DNA from: Ruminococcus flavefaciens
Lineage (GTDB): Bacteria > Bacillota > Clostridia > Oscillospirales > Ruminococcaceae
Direction: 5' to 3'
Length of the DNA stretch: 64,000 nucleotides
Assembly (NCBI GenBank): GCA_902760805.1
Contig: CACWHY010000001.1
Span: 1 to 64,000, forward strand
The notes under the pieces are model-generated. The model saw only the letters and a program-made list of their open reading frames with translations. It was not told where the DNA came from and made no database searches. This document shows, piece by piece, positions 7,531 to 15,654 of the stretch. Both the position numbers and the translations under genes were made by a program. Position 1 is the first letter of the stretch. Every line of letters starts with the position of its first letter.

Positions 7531-9225
7531 TTATGTTGCCTTGAAAACATATCTGAGGAAGTTGTACATATGGGGATCCACAGTAGCACTTCCGTGGTCG
7601 CCCTGGGGAATGCTCTGCCAAAGGTGATCCACACCGTTTTGGGTCAGGGCATCGTGGTAGGTCTGAGGGTGATCTCCAACAGTGCCGTCGTGAACAGCAG
7701 CCGAGATCAGCAGCATATAGGGAGCTGTGGAGGGCTTGAACTGGCCTTCTGTCAAACAGCCCTCATGGGTCATGAAGTTATCCTTAGTGGCGAAAATTCC
7801 CGGCGCAGGGCAGGCTCCGCCAACATAGCCGTAGATCTCTGAACGGGTAACTCCGGTGTAGAGAGCCTCACGTCCGCCCATGGAGAAGCCGGTGATAGCG
7901 GTGTTCTCACGGCCGGTCTTCACGGAGTAATTCTCCTCCAGGAAAGGCATGATGCTGTTTTCGATGTCCTCACGGATCAGGTCGTACTTGCGGGCGGCTT
8001 CCGAAGTAAATCCGGGAGCGCCGGGGCCTGTGAACATGGCCGGGAAGACCACGATCATCTTTTCAGCCTTGCCGTCAGCGATGAGATTTCCCACCATTGT
8101 GGGGACGCCCATGCCGGGCATAGAGCTCTCGTCGCCGAAAATTCCGTGAAGAACGTAAAGCACGGGGTACTTCTCATTGGTGTTGTATCCGGCAGGCAGA
8201 AGGATATTGATATTCTTGTTCATGCCGCCGTCCTTGGAGTAATAGGTCTTGTGCTCCATAGTTCCGTAATCAACGCCGGGGCGCTGCTGAGTGAAGCCGG
8301 CGGGAGCGCTGATCTGCATATCATTTGCGATCTGAGCCATAAAATCTCCTGAGATAATGGGAGTAGTGGTGGTGGGCTCCGGTGCGGTAGTTACCGGGGC
8401 AGTGGTCTGGACTGGCTTTTCTGGGAATTCGGTGATCTGGCGCTGAAGGAATTTTGCCAGGAGCACAACGTCATTTATGGCGAAATCGCCGTCACCGTCG
8501 ATGTCGGAAACGCTGAGGTCAGGCTTTGAGCTGCCGCTGAAACGGTCCACCATGGCCTGTCGGGCAAGGATCAGGTCGAAAACGGTGAGCTTGCCGTCGC
8601 CGGTGAAGTCTCCGGGAATGGCAGAGGAGACCTGTTTTCCCTGGCCGTCCACAACTCCGCTGCCGGTGGAAATGGGGGAGGGGGTACCGCTTGGTGCAGC
8701 GGTAAAGCTGTCTATCTGGAAATCGCTGGCTTTTTCGGGCATTTCCAGGTAAAGCATCAGGTTTTCGGCACCCTCGGGAATGGTATAATCGGTGTTTGAG
8801 ATGTCTGTCCAGACGCCGCTCTCAGCGGTTATCAGGGCGATCTCGCTGTAGATCTCACGGCCGTTTGCATTATATTGCAGGCTCATTTTGATCTTCTGTG
8901 ACCCCTGATCTTTCTGGAGAACTGCGGCACTGAAGCTGTAGCTCTGGCCTGCCTTGAACTGGTCTGAGGGCAGGGTGATAGAGGCGCCGTGCCAGTTATC
9001 GGTGCGTCCGGTCACCAGGAGGGAGCCTCCGCCGGCGTAGTAGCTGCCAGAGTCAACTGATACCAAAGCTGTGCCTCTTCCGGTCCAGTTGCTTTTGCCG
9101 GAATCAAAGTCGCAGGAGATGTAGCTGTCTGCGGAATTTGCGGATAGGGGACAGCTGTAGGCTGCCGAGCTTGCCGCAAGAGAGGCTGCCAAAATGCAGC
9201 TCATGAGCTTGGAGTGTTTGTTCAT
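7531..9225 (-). CDS. Secreted CBM22-dockerin-CE1 esterase
   Basis: A 564-residue secreted esterase expected to remove feruloyl or acetyl groups from xylan. Modules in order: signal peptide (1 to about 30); a CBM22-like xylan-binding module (about 34-178; NWTGRGTALVSV, DNWHGASITL); an internal dockerin (about 203-265; DFTGDGKLTVFDLILA and DIDGDGDFAINDVVLLAKF); a Thr/Pro linker (272-290); and a CE1 alpha/beta hydrolase (about 295-564). The catalytic triad is probably S448 (GFSMGG), D513 or D518 and H544 (GDHGSA). The dockerin places the LTVFD repeat first and the INDVVLL repeat second, unlike the other dockerins nearby. It is monocistronic with its own promoter and terminators. Ferulic versus acetyl specificity is unknown. 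Confidence 0.92.
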   Translation of the reverse strand: MNKHSKLMSCILAASLAASSAAYSCPLSANSADSYISCDFDSGKSNWTGRGTALVSVDSGSYYAGGGSLLVTGRTDNWHGASITLPSDQFKAGQSYSFSAAVLQKDQGSQKIKMSLQYNANGREIYSEIALITAESGVWTDISNTDYTIPEGAENLMLYLEMPEKASDFQIDSFTAAPSGTPSPISTGSGVVDGQGKQVSSAIPGDFTGDGKLTVFDLILARQAMVDRFSGSSKPDLSVSDIDGDGDFAINDVVLLAKFLQRQITEFPEKPVQTTAPVTTAPEPTTTTPIISGDFMAQIANDMQISAPAGFTQQRPGVDYGTMEHKTYYSKDGGMNKNINILLPAGYNTNEKYPVLYVLHGIFGDESSMPGMGVPTMVGNLIADGKAEKMIVVFPAMFTGPGAPGFTSEAARKYDLIREDIENSIMPFLEENYSVKTGRENTAITGFSMGGREALYTGVTRSEIYGYVGGACPAPGIFATKDNFMTHEGCLTEGQFKPSTAPYMLLISAAVHDGTVGDHPQTYHDALTQNGVDHLWQSIPQGDHGSATVDPHMYNFLRYVFKAT

Positions 9226-9288
9226 TAAGAGGGCTCCTTTCTGTTGCTTTAGTACAATATTGCTGCCAAATTTGTTCGTGTTAACTAA

Positions 9289-9317
9289 ATTATATTCACA
9301 TTGTACAGTTTTTGCAA
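9289..9317 (-). promoter_or_regulatory. Promoter of the CBM22-dockerin-CE1 gene
   Basis: On the minus strand TTGCAA (9312-9317) and TATAAT (9289-9294) are separated by 17 bases, about 65 bases before the start codon. The ribosome binding site AAAGGAG lies just upstream of the ATG. Confidence 0.8.
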
Positions 9318-9387
9318 GCCAATTATTGCGGCCTGCGGTGGATAATTTGCATTCTTTGCTAAATCAGCCGACTCTACGGAGGGTCGA

Positions 9388-9416
9388 TTGACGGGAAGTA
9401 CAGATCACCTTATAAT
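9388..9416 (+). promoter_or_regulatory. Promoter of the HTH-desulfoferrodoxin gene
   Basis: TTGACG (9388-9393) and TATAAT (9411-9416) with a 17-base spacer lie close before the ribosome binding site AAAGGAGG and the ATG at 9438. Confidence 0.85.
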
Positions 9417-9437
9417 AATAGTAAAGGAGGCGATCGT

Positions 9438-10037
9438 ATGGATCAAGTCAAAACTGGTGAGCTGATCAGGCGGCTGCGCACTGAAAGGGAGCTGACACAA
9501 AAACAGCTTGCGGAGCAGATCTCCGTCAGCGACAAGGCTGTTTCAAAATGGGAGCGAGGGATCGGCTGCCCGGATATTTCGCTGCTGACCGAGCTGGCGA
9601 GAGCCCTAGGCACCGATGTTCAGGTGCTGCTCAGCGGCCAGATCTGCAAAAACGAAAAGGAGAAAGGCGATATGAAGAAACTCGATTTTTATGTTTGCAA
9701 GGAGTGCGGGAACATGGTGACCTCCACATCTGAGGCGCAGATCTCCTGCTGCGGAAGTCCACTCACTCAGCTGACGCCCCGGAAGGCCGAGGAAAATGAG
9801 CAGCTGCAAGTTGAGGACATAGGCGGAGAGTGGTACATCACCTCCGCCCACGAAATGACCAAGGAACACTTCATCTCCTTCGTGGCCTATGTCACAGACA
9901 GCAGCCTGATGATGTTCAAGCAGTACCCTGAGTGGCCAGTGAACATCACTCTGCCCATGTACCGCTCCGGCAGGCTGGTGTGGTACTGCAATAAATGCGG
10001 AATGCTCTTCCAGGAGCTTCGCCCAAAACGCAGATAG
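9438..10037 (+). CDS. HTH (XRE) regulator fused to a desulfoferrodoxin-like domain
   Basis: A 199-residue fusion. Residues 5-67 are an XRE/Cro helix-turn-helix (LIRRLRTERELTQKQLAEQI, SDKAVSKWERG). Residues 82-113 have the desulforedoxin iron-site pattern Cys-x2-Cys (C87, C90) and a Cys-Cys pair (C104, C105), the usual Fe(Cys)4 ligands. Residues 130-195 resemble the superoxide-reductase domain of desulfoferrodoxin: HEMTKEH (H138, H144) matches the family's HPMxxxH motif, and YCNKCG matches CNxHG with the His replaced by Cys (C184, C187). The full set of superoxide-reductase ligands is therefore not retained, which points to sensing rather than catalysis. It precedes an Fe-S oxidoreductase operon. 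Redox-responsive regulation is inferred. Confidence 0.85.
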   Translation: MDQVKTGELIRRLRTERELTQKQLAEQISVSDKAVSKWERGIGCPDISLLTELARALGTDVQVLLSGQICKNEKEKGDMKKLDFYVCKECGNMVTSTSEAQISCCGSPLTQLTPRKAEENEQLQVEDIGGEWYITSAHEMTKEHFISFVAYVTDSSLMMFKQYPEWPVNITLPMYRSGRLVWYCNKCGMLFQELRPKRR

Positions 10038-10044
10038 CGCAAAA

Positions 10045-10072
10045 CAGGCAGCCGGCGAGCTGCCGTTTTTTG
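10045..10072 (+). terminator. Terminator of the HTH-desulfoferrodoxin gene
   Basis: Stem GGCAGC (10047-10052) / GCTGCC (10059-10064) followed by GTTTTTT. Confidence 0.75.
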
Positions 10073-10117
10073 TCAAGGTAAATAAGCTTCTCTAATGATA
10101 TTCGTTAAAAATACAGA

Positions 10118-10179
10118 TTGATTGAAGACCGGAAGTGTGCTATAATTACTATATAGAAGTGTGCTATAATTACTATATA
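10118..10179 (+). promoter_or_regulatory. Promoter with a perfect 24-bp tandem duplication of its -10 region
   Basis: TTGATT (10118-10123) and TATAAT (10141-10146) are 17 bases apart. The 24 bases at 10132-10155, which contain this TATAAT, are repeated exactly at 10156-10179, giving a second TATAAT at 10165-10170 with only a poor -35. The second copy could provide another start site or a duplicated operator (CTATAATTACTATATA is partly palindromic). It drives the AKR-ECF-DUF1893 operon. Confidence 0.8.
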
Positions 10180-10202
10180 ATAGTATTTTATGGAGGTGTA
10201 TC

Positions 10203-11306
10203 ATGGATAAGGTCAAGAAGAAGCTGGGATTTGGCTGTATGAGGCTCCCCATGGTGAACGGAAAGGTCGACGAGCCGCAGTTTTGCAAAATGATCGACCG
10301 CTTCATCGAGGAGGGCTTCAACTACTTCGATACTGCTCACGGCTATATAGGCGGCCAGAGCGAAACTGCGATCAGGTCATGTCTTACCAGCCGCTATCCC
10401 AGGGAGAGCTTCCTGCTGACAAACAAGCTCACTGAAAACTATTTTGAAAAGGAGGAGGACATCAGGCCCTTCTTCCAAAACCAGCTTGAGTGGTGTGGAG
10501 TGGACTACTTCGATTTCTATCTCATGCACGCTCAGAACGCTGAGAATTACAAGAAATTCAAACGCTGCAATGCTTATGAAACCGCCTTCCAGCTGAAGGC
10601 TGAGGGCAAGATCCGCCACGTCGGACTTTCCTTCCACGATACGGCTGAGGTGCTGGATCAGATCCTGACGGACTACCCTCAGGTGGAGATCGTTCAGATC
10701 CAGTTCAACTACCTGGACTACGATGATCCCGCTGTCCAGAGCCGAAAGGTCTACGAGGTCTGTCGAAAGCACGGCAAGCCTGTTCTGGTAATGGAGCCGG
10801 TAAAGGGCGGAAATCTGGTGAATATGCCTGCTGCTGCAAAGAGTATCCTGGAGAAGCTGGAGGGCGGATCCGTGGCCAGCTACGCTATTCGTTTTGCTGC
10901 CGGCTTTGAGGGAATGGTCAGCATTCTCTCCGGAATGAGCAGCATCCAGCAGCTCGAGGACAACATCAGCTACATGAAGGACTTCCAGCCGCTGAGCAAG
11001 GAGGAGCTGGAGGCTGTTCACAAGGTGGTGGATGTGCTCCACTCCAAGGATCTGATCCCCTGTACAGCCTGCCGCTACTGCGTTGAGGGCTGCCCCATGG
11101 AGATCTCGATACCGGATCTTTTCTCCTGCATGAACACCAAAGAATTGACCCACGACTGGAATCCACATATGTACTACGAAACTGTTGCACGTCACGGCGG
11201 AAAGGCCTCGGACTGCATTCAGTGCGGCCAATGCGAGGAGATCTGTCCCCAGCACCTGCCCATCAGGGAGCTGCTGGTCAAGGTGGCAGAAGCCTTTGAA
11301 CACTAA
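10203..11306 (+). CDS. Aldo/keto reductase with C-terminal 4Fe-4S ferredoxin domain
   Basis: A 367-residue cytoplasmic oxidoreductase. The N-terminal two thirds is an aldo/keto reductase barrel with the catalytic residues in YFDTAHGY (Asp, Tyr), TNKL (Lys) and YLMHAQ (His). The C-terminus has Cys clusters CTACRYCVEGCP and CIQCGQCEEICP, typical of two 4Fe-4S clusters. This AKR-ferredoxin architecture is common in anaerobic Firmicutes; physiological substrates are generally undefined. It heads an operon with an ECF S-component and a DUF1893 gene, behind a promoter with a duplicated -10 region. The start follows GGAGGTGTATC. Confidence 0.92.
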   Translation: MDKVKKKLGFGCMRLPMVNGKVDEPQFCKMIDRFIEEGFNYFDTAHGYIGGQSETAIRSCLTSRYPRESFLLTNKLTENYFEKEEDIRPFFQNQLEWCGVDYFDFYLMHAQNAENYKKFKRCNAYETAFQLKAEGKIRHVGLSFHDTAEVLDQILTDYPQVEIVQIQFNYLDYDDPAVQSRKVYEVCRKHGKPVLVMEPVKGGNLVNMPAAAKSILEKLEGGSVASYAIRFAAGFEGMVSILSGMSSIQQLEDNISYMKDFQPLSKEELEAVHKVVDVLHSKDLIPCTACRYCVEGCPMEISIPDLFSCMNTKELTHDWNPHMYYETVARHGGKASDCIQCGQCEEICPQHLPIRELLVKVAEAFEH

Positions 11307-11317
11307 GGAGGAAAAAT

Positions 11318-11902
11318 ATGTTTGAAAACGCTTTAACTTTGAGAAATGTGTCTTCCGGCCGGAAGATCGCATATAAATCGCTGGTTTCAGCCGGGATCAT
11401 CGCTATGGCAGTGATCCTTCCGCAGCTGGTACACCTGGCTCTTGGACAGCCCGGCGGAGTCAAGTGGCTGCCCATGTACCTGCCGGTGCTCATCGGCGGC
11501 TGCCTTTTGGGAGCTCCCTGGGGTCTGGCAGTGGGAATTCTCTCGCCTCTGTGCAGCTTCCTGCTCACCTCTGCAATGGGCTCGCCCATGCCAATGGCAG
11601 CACGCCTGCCCTTCATGGCGGCTGAGTTGGCAGTTTTCGCCGTGATCTCGGGACTTTTCACCAAGAAGATCTCTGTAAACGGCCTCTGGGCTTTCCCGGC
11701 TGTGATCCTGGCACAGATCGCCGGAAGAGCCGCTTTTCTGGGACTTATCGCCCTTACCGAGAGCCACACACAGTTCACCACGGCTATGATCTGGCAGCAG
11801 ATCAAGACCGGTTTTGTCGGACTTGCAGTTCAGGCAGTTATTGTTCCGCTGATCATCATCGCTCTTCGGAGCCTGCTCATAAAGGACAAGGCCAATGACT
11901 GA
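11318..11902 (+). CDS. ECF transporter S-component-like membrane protein
   Basis: A 194-residue membrane protein with about five to six hydrophobic segments. It resembles substrate-binding S-components of energy-coupling factor vitamin transporters (LPVLIGGCLLGAPWGLAVGI and GSPMPMAARLPFMAAELAVF are typical of their helix-loop pattern). The ligand cannot be assigned by eye. No EcfA or EcfT genes are nearby, so it would share a general energising module encoded elsewhere. It lies 11 bases after the AKR gene, with AAGGAGG before its ATG, and overlaps the DUF1893 gene by eight bases, so the three are cotranscribed. Confidence 0.75.
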   Translation: MFENALTLRNVSSGRKIAYKSLVSAGIIAMAVILPQLVHLALGQPGGVKWLPMYLPVLIGGCLLGAPWGLAVGILSPLCSFLLTSAMGSPMPMAARLPFMAAELAVFAVISGLFTKKISVNGLWAFPAVILAQIAGRAAFLGLIALTESHTQFTTAMIWQQIKTGFVGLAVQAVIVPLIIIALRSLLIKDKAND

Positions 11903-12317
11903 CATGATTCGGGCAAAACAGCTCCTCCCGGGGCATTCGATCTGCCTTTGCAGAGGGGATGAGGTCATCACCGACGATGGCCGAGGTATCTCTCCCATGA
12001 TGAAGCTCATAGCTGAGGGCAGGGATCTGAAAGGCTTCTCCTGCGCAGATCTTATCGTGGGAAAGGCTGCGGCAATGCTCTTTGTGAAGGCCGGAGTGGT
12101 CTGCGTCCACGGCGAGACAATGTCCACCGCCGGAAGGGACTTCCTCCAGTCCCACGGGGTCCCCTGCACCTGGGGAACTCTCACTGAGCGGATCATCGAC
12201 CGCCAGGGCAAGGACACCTGTCCCATGGAGAAGACTGTGGCGGACATCAGCGACTTTGAGGCCGGATATGAGGCTTTGAAGGCAAAGGTGGCCGAATTGC
12301 GGGCTAAAAACAACTGA
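11895..12317 (+). CDS. DUF1893 family protein
   Basis: A 140-residue soluble protein resembling DUF1893 (SICLCRGDEVITDDGRGI at the start; the central DLIVGKAAAMLFVKAGV; a late CPMEKTV). The family has a cytidine-deaminase-like fold by published structure, with no firmly established reaction. Two Cys (CPMEK and SCADLIVGKA) could be functional. The start overlaps the end of the ECF S-component gene by eight bases, suggesting coupled translation and a shared function with the AKR-ferredoxin and the transporter. It is the last gene before a terminator. Confidence 0.85.
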   Translation: MTDMIRAKQLLPGHSICLCRGDEVITDDGRGISPMMKLIAEGRDLKGFSCADLIVGKAAAMLFVKAGVVCVHGETMSTAGRDFLQSHGVPCTWGTLTERIIDRQGKDTCPMEKTVADISDFEAGYEALKAKVAELRAKNN

Positions 12318-12326
12318 AAATAAGCG

Positions 12327-12364
12327 AAAGCCATAGGGAGAGCCTCTTCCTATGGCTTTTTTTC
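12327..12364 (+). terminator. Terminator of the AKR-ECF-DUF1893 operon
   Basis: 11-bp stem AAAGCCATAGG (12327-12337) with its complement at 12349-12359, continuing into a T run. Confidence 0.92.
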
Positions 12365-12398
12365 GGGTTATAGGCTGAGACTATAAGGCGCGATAGAT

Positions 12399-12436
12399 AA
12401 TTCCGATTTGACAAGTAGGAATTGACGTGCTATAAT
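12399..12436 (+). promoter_or_regulatory. Promoter of the metY leader, with AATTCC/GGAATT palindrome
   Basis: TTGACA (12408-12413) and TATAAT (12431-12436) are 17 bases apart. AATTCC (12399-12404) and GGAATT (12418-12423) form an inverted repeat around the -35 box. A GGAATT core is reminiscent of CymR-type sulfur-regulator sites in Firmicutes, but this match is weak and only suggestive. Confidence 0.75.
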
Positions 12437-12479
12437 ATAACCATAGTAAACCTATAGGAAATGTTAAGGAGGTGCGGCA

Positions 12480-12551
12480 ATGAAAAAACGATGTTGCCGA
12501 TGTACTCAGCTCCTCGTTCGCCATATCTCTTCGAGTACCGGGCGAATGTGA
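12480..12551 (+). CDS. Cys-codon-rich leader peptide upstream of metY
   Basis: A 23-codon reading frame with an excellent ribosome binding site (AAGGAGGT, 12467-12474) and its own promoter. It encodes MKKRCCRC followed by a short tail ending GRM-stop. Three of codons 5-8 are Cys (TGT TGC CGA TGT). It sits 58 bases before metY, a gene of Cys/homocysteine synthesis. Short Cys-rich upstream frames act as cysteine attenuators elsewhere. A stem TTCGCC/GGCGAA (12518-12523 with 12540-12545) lies in its second half, and TCCTC inside it could pair with GAGGA of the metY ribosome binding site. No T-run terminator is visible, so translational control is more likely than transcriptional attenuation. Confidence 0.65.
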   Translation: MKKRCCRCTQLLVRHISSSTGRM

Positions 12552-12609
12552 GCCCAGCACGCTGTCAAAAACAAAAACCTAAACTATTATATATTTGGAG
12601 GAATTTATC

Positions 12610-13896
12610 ATGTCTAAGAATTACCGTTTTGAAACACTTCAGCTTCACGTTGGCCAGGAAAAGCCCGACCCTGTTTCTGACGCAAGAGCAGTTCCAATCT
12701 ACGCAACTACATCTTACGTTTTCCGTGACTCACAGCACGCCGCAGACCGTTTCGGCCTGAGAGACGCCGGCAACATCTACGGTCGTCTTACAAACTCCAC
12801 TCAGGACGTTTTCGAGAAGAGGATCGCTGCTCTTGAGGGCGGCACAGGAGCTCTTGCACTGGCATCAGGCGCAGCTGCTATCAGCTACACGATCCAGGCT
12901 CTGGCAAATGCCGGCGAGAACATCGTTGCCTCAAAGACACTCTACGGCGGTACATACAACCTTCTTGCTCACACTCTGCCACGCTACGGCATTACAACTA
13001 CATTTGTTGACCCCTATGAGGAGGGCGCTTTCGATAAGGCCATCAACGAGAATACTAAGGCTATTTTCATCGAGACTCTGGGCAATCCTAACTCAAACGT
13101 TGCCGACATCGAGGCCATCGCAAAGATCGCTCACGCCCACGGTATCCCGCTGGTAGTGGACAGCACCTTTGCTACTCCCTTCCTTGTAAGACCCCTTGAG
13201 TACGGCGCAGACATCGTTGTTCACAGCGCAACAAAGTTCATCGGCGGCCACGGTACAGCTATCGGCGGCGTGATCGTTGAGGGCGGCAGCTATGACTGGA
13301 AGAAGTCTGGCAAGTATCCCTGGATCTCTGAGCCCAACCCCTCATACCACGGTATCAGCTTCGCAGACGCTGTTGGCCCTGTTGCCTTCGTTACCTACAT
13401 CCGTGCTATCCTGCTGAGAGACACTGGTGCAACTCTGTCTCCCTTCCACGCATTCATCTTCCTCCAGGGCCTCGAGACACTCTCACTTCGTGTGGAGCGT
13501 CATGTGGAGAACGCCCTGAAGATCGTTGACTACCTCAGCAAGCACCCCCAGGTAGAGGCTGTTCATCACCCCTCTCTGGAAACTGAGCCAAGCCACGAGA
13601 TCTACAAGAAGTATTTCCCCAACGGCGGCGGCTCGATCTTCACATTCGAGGTGAAGGGTACTGAGGACGATGCCAAGAAGTTCATCGACAATCTGGCTAT
13701 TTTCTCACTTCTGGCCAACGTTGCTGACGTTAAGTCACTGGTTATCCATCCTGCCTCCACAACTCACTCACAGCTCACTGAAGAGGAGCTTCTGGATCAG
13801 GGCATCAAGCCCAACACAGTTCGTGTTTCCATTGGAACAGAGAACGTCAACGACCTGATCGAAGCTCTGGACGACGCATTCGCAGCTATCAAGTAA
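12610..13896 (+). CDS. metY: O-acetylhomoserine aminocarboxypropyltransferase (sulfhydrylase)
   Basis: A 428-residue PLP enzyme of the Cys/Met metabolism family that forms homocysteine from O-acetylhomoserine and sulfide; related members also act on O-acetylserine. The opening [15 protein letters not shown] and the block [20 protein letters not shown] are characteristic of this subgroup. PLP-binding is at [15 protein letters not shown] with K209, and VDSTFATP contains the ring-stacking neighbourhood Asp. Length is normal. The ATG at 12610 follows GGAGGAATT. It follows the Cys-rich leader peptide and ends in a strong terminator, with a serine acetyltransferase gene next. Confidence 0.93.
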   Translation: MSKNYRFETLQLHVGQEKPDPVSDARAVPIYATTSYVFRDSQHAADRFGLRDAGNIYGRLTNSTQDVFEKRIAALEGGTGALALASGAAAISYTIQALANAGENIVASKTLYGGTYNLLAHTLPRYGITTTFVDPYEEGAFDKAINENTKAIFIETLGNPNSNVADIEAIAKIAHAHGIPLVVDSTFATPFLVRPLEYGADIVVHSATKFIGGHGTAIGGVIVEGGSYDWKKSGKYPWISEPNPSYHGISFADAVGPVAFVTYIRAILLRDTGATLSPFHAFIFLQGLETLSLRVERHVENALKIVDYLSKHPQVEAVHHPSLETEPSHEIYKKYFPNGGGSIFTFEVKGTEDDAKKFIDNLAIFSLLANVADVKSLVIHPASTTHSQLTEEELLDQGIKPNTVRVSIGTENVNDLIEALDDAFAAIK

Positions 13897-13940
13897 TTCC
13901 AACTGCCATTTGGAAAAACAGTTTACCTCCTTTGTTATAC

Positions 13941-13973
13941 AAAAAGCCTTCCTCGGGATAAGGAAGGCTTTTT
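13941..13973 (+). terminator. Terminator of metY
   Basis: 13-bp perfect stem (AAAAAGCCTTCCT, 13941-13953, with its complement at 13961-13973) ending in T5. Confidence 0.93.
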
Positions 13974-14037
13974 CGCTGTTTTTTCATGGGAAGACCCGAG
14001 GCGGAGCTTACTGCTCAGAGGGAGTTTTATTCGCCAC

Positions 14038-14066
14038 TTGCAATTATCCTGCATTTATGTTATAAT
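14038..14066 (+). promoter_or_regulatory. Promoter of the serine acetyltransferase gene
   Basis: TTGCAA (14038-14043) and TATAAT (14061-14066) with a 17-base spacer, 40 bases before the start codon. Confidence 0.85.
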
Positions 14067-14106
14067 ACATCATAGACCTATCAAAAAGATATGATTGGAG
14101 GAGCCT

Positions 14107-15066
14107 ATGGCACACAGACTTGAAAAACGCATAAACGGCCTGGTGGAGTCTCTTATGGAGGACTACAGCCACGGCCGGGACATAGACACGATCAATCCCT
14201 TTACTCACCCGGACAAAAAGGCGGTGACCGACCTGCTGGATAAGCTGCGGAGCATAATCTATCCGGGAGTTTTCCGCAACAGCTCATACCGCTACTACAC
14301 CATACGCAACCACATTTCGATGCTGCTGGAGGACGTTCTCTACAACCTTATCGCTCAGATCGCCTATGTGCTGAAATACACCGACGATTACGCCGGGGCT
14401 GAGTCCGAGGAGACCCGTGCCCGTGCGGAGGAGCTGGCGCTGGAGTTCCTTGACAGGATCCCTAAGATCCGTGAGTACATCGACACCGACGTGCAGGCTG
14501 CCTTTGACGGAGATCCGGCTGCTTTCAATAAGGAGGAGATCATTTTCTCCTACCCTGGACTTTACGCCATCATGGTTGCCCGTATCGCCCATGAGCTGTT
14601 CCTGCTGGGAGTTCCCCTGATACCCCGAATGATGACCGAGCACGCCCACAGCCTGACCGGTATCGACATCCACCCGGGAGCTTCTATCGGCAAGTATTTC
14701 TTCATCGACCACGGCACCGGTATCGTTATCGGCGAGACCACTGAGATCGGCAATAACGTCAAGATCTATCAGGGCGTGACTCTGGGAGCTCTTTCCACCC
14801 GTGGCGGTCAGCAGCTCCGCAATAAAAAGCGCCACCCCACGATCCGGGACAACGTGACGATCTACTCCGGAGCCTCCATTCTTGGCGGAGAGACCGTGGT
14901 AGGCGAGAACGTGGTGATCGGCGGTAACGTGTTCATAACCAAGTCTGTCCCTGCCGGAGCTAGGGTCAGCATAAAAAATCAGGAGCTCCGTTTCAACTAC
15001 GACCCCAAGCATCCGCTGTCTCAGGAGGATTTTCAGCAGGCAGAGGAGTGGTACTACATCATTTGA
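14107..15066 (+). CDS. cysE: Serine O-acetyltransferase
   Basis: A 319-residue enzyme that acetylates L-serine with acetyl-CoA to give O-acetylserine, the precursor of cysteine. The N-terminal helical half resembles the long EpsC-type enzymes ([20 protein letters not shown]). The C-terminal left-handed beta-helix contains hexapeptide repeats ([59 protein letters not shown]) with the catalytic Asp/His pair in IDHG. The start at 14107 follows TTGGAGGAGCCT. It lies next to metY, consistent with a sulfur-assimilation cluster, and 18 bases before a DIP1984-family gene in the same transcript. Confidence 0.93.
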   Translation: MAHRLEKRINGLVESLMEDYSHGRDIDTINPFTHPDKKAVTDLLDKLRSIIYPGVFRNSSYRYYTIRNHISMLLEDVLYNLIAQIAYVLKYTDDYAGAESEETRARAEELALEFLDRIPKIREYIDTDVQAAFDGDPAAFNKEEIIFSYPGLYAIMVARIAHELFLLGVPLIPRMMTEHAHSLTGIDIHPGASIGKYFFIDHGTGIVIGETTEIGNNVKIYQGVTLGALSTRGGQQLRNKKRHPTIRDNVTIYSGASILGGETVVGENVVIGGNVFITKSVPAGARVSIKNQELRFNYDPKHPLSQEDFQQAEEWYYII

Positions 15067-15084
15067 CGAACAGGAGGAATTTCC

Positions 15085-15537
15085 ATGAAACTGGCAGAAG
15101 CATTACAGGAGCGTGCGGACCTTAACCGCTCCATCGAGCAGCTTAAACACCGACTTTGCCAGAATGCGGTGACTCAGGAGGGCGAGAAGCCTGCTGAGGA
15201 TCCGGCCAGGCTGATGAAGGAGCTCTCCGCTGACATTGACCGTCTGGCGGAGCTTATCCGGCGGATAAATCTCACAAACTGCAAAACTGAGTCAGAGGGA
15301 AAGTCTCTCACCGAGCTCATCGCAAGCCGAGACTGCCTGAAGATCAGGATCTCGGCGCTGAAGGATCTGGCAAGCTATGCGAGCCAGACCTACAACCGCA
15401 ATCGCCCCACGGAGATAAAGCTGGTCAGCACCGTGAATGTGGAGAAGCTCCAGAAGGAGATCGACGGGCTCTCCAAGGAGCTGAGGCTCATTGACAATAC
15501 TATCCAGCAGCTGAACTGGTCTACAGAGCTGCTGTGA
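15085..15537 (+). CDS. DIP1984 family protein
   Basis: A 150-residue, strongly helical and charged protein of the DIP1984 (septicolysin-like) family. It begins KLAEALQERADLNRSIEQLK, contains EGEKPAEDP in the loop region, then INLTN, and ends ELRLIDNTIQQLNWSTEL. These blocks are recognisable for the family, whose biochemical role is not established. No signal peptide or membrane segment is seen. It follows the serine acetyltransferase gene by 18 bases with AGGAGGAATTTCC before the ATG, so it is likely co-transcribed, without an obvious functional link to cysteine synthesis. Confidence 0.85.
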   Translation: MKLAEALQERADLNRSIEQLKHRLCQNAVTQEGEKPAEDPARLMKELSADIDRLAELIRRINLTNCKTESEGKSLTELIASRDCLKIRISALKDLASYASQTYNRNRPTEIKLVSTVNVEKLQKEIDGLSKELRLIDNTIQQLNWSTELL

Positions 15538-15612
15538 GTTTTTGGTGTAGCAGAGCAGGGCGAATGTGCTTTTGCCGGTTTCAAGTAAAACCTGCACGCT
15601 ATGGTAACTGTA

Positions 15613-15654
15613 GGAGCGCAGCGGAGTTCGACTCTCCATTTATCGTAACGCTCC
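15613..15654. other. Nested hairpin with a TTCGACT loop in an intergenic region
   Basis: GGAGCG (15613-15618) pairs with CGCTCC (15649-15654). Inside, GGAG-TTCGACT-CTCC (15623-15637) forms a 4-bp stem with a seven-base loop like a tRNA T-arm. No acceptor stem, anticodon arm or CCA end is visible, so it is not an intact tRNA. It may be a remnant or an unrelated structured RNA. Confidence 0.4.

Noticed and set aside
12461..12760. 99-codon frame overlapping the metY leader and start
   Set aside because: It overlaps metY in another frame and uses low-quality codons; the short Cys-rich frame at 12480 with a ribosome binding site is more convincing.
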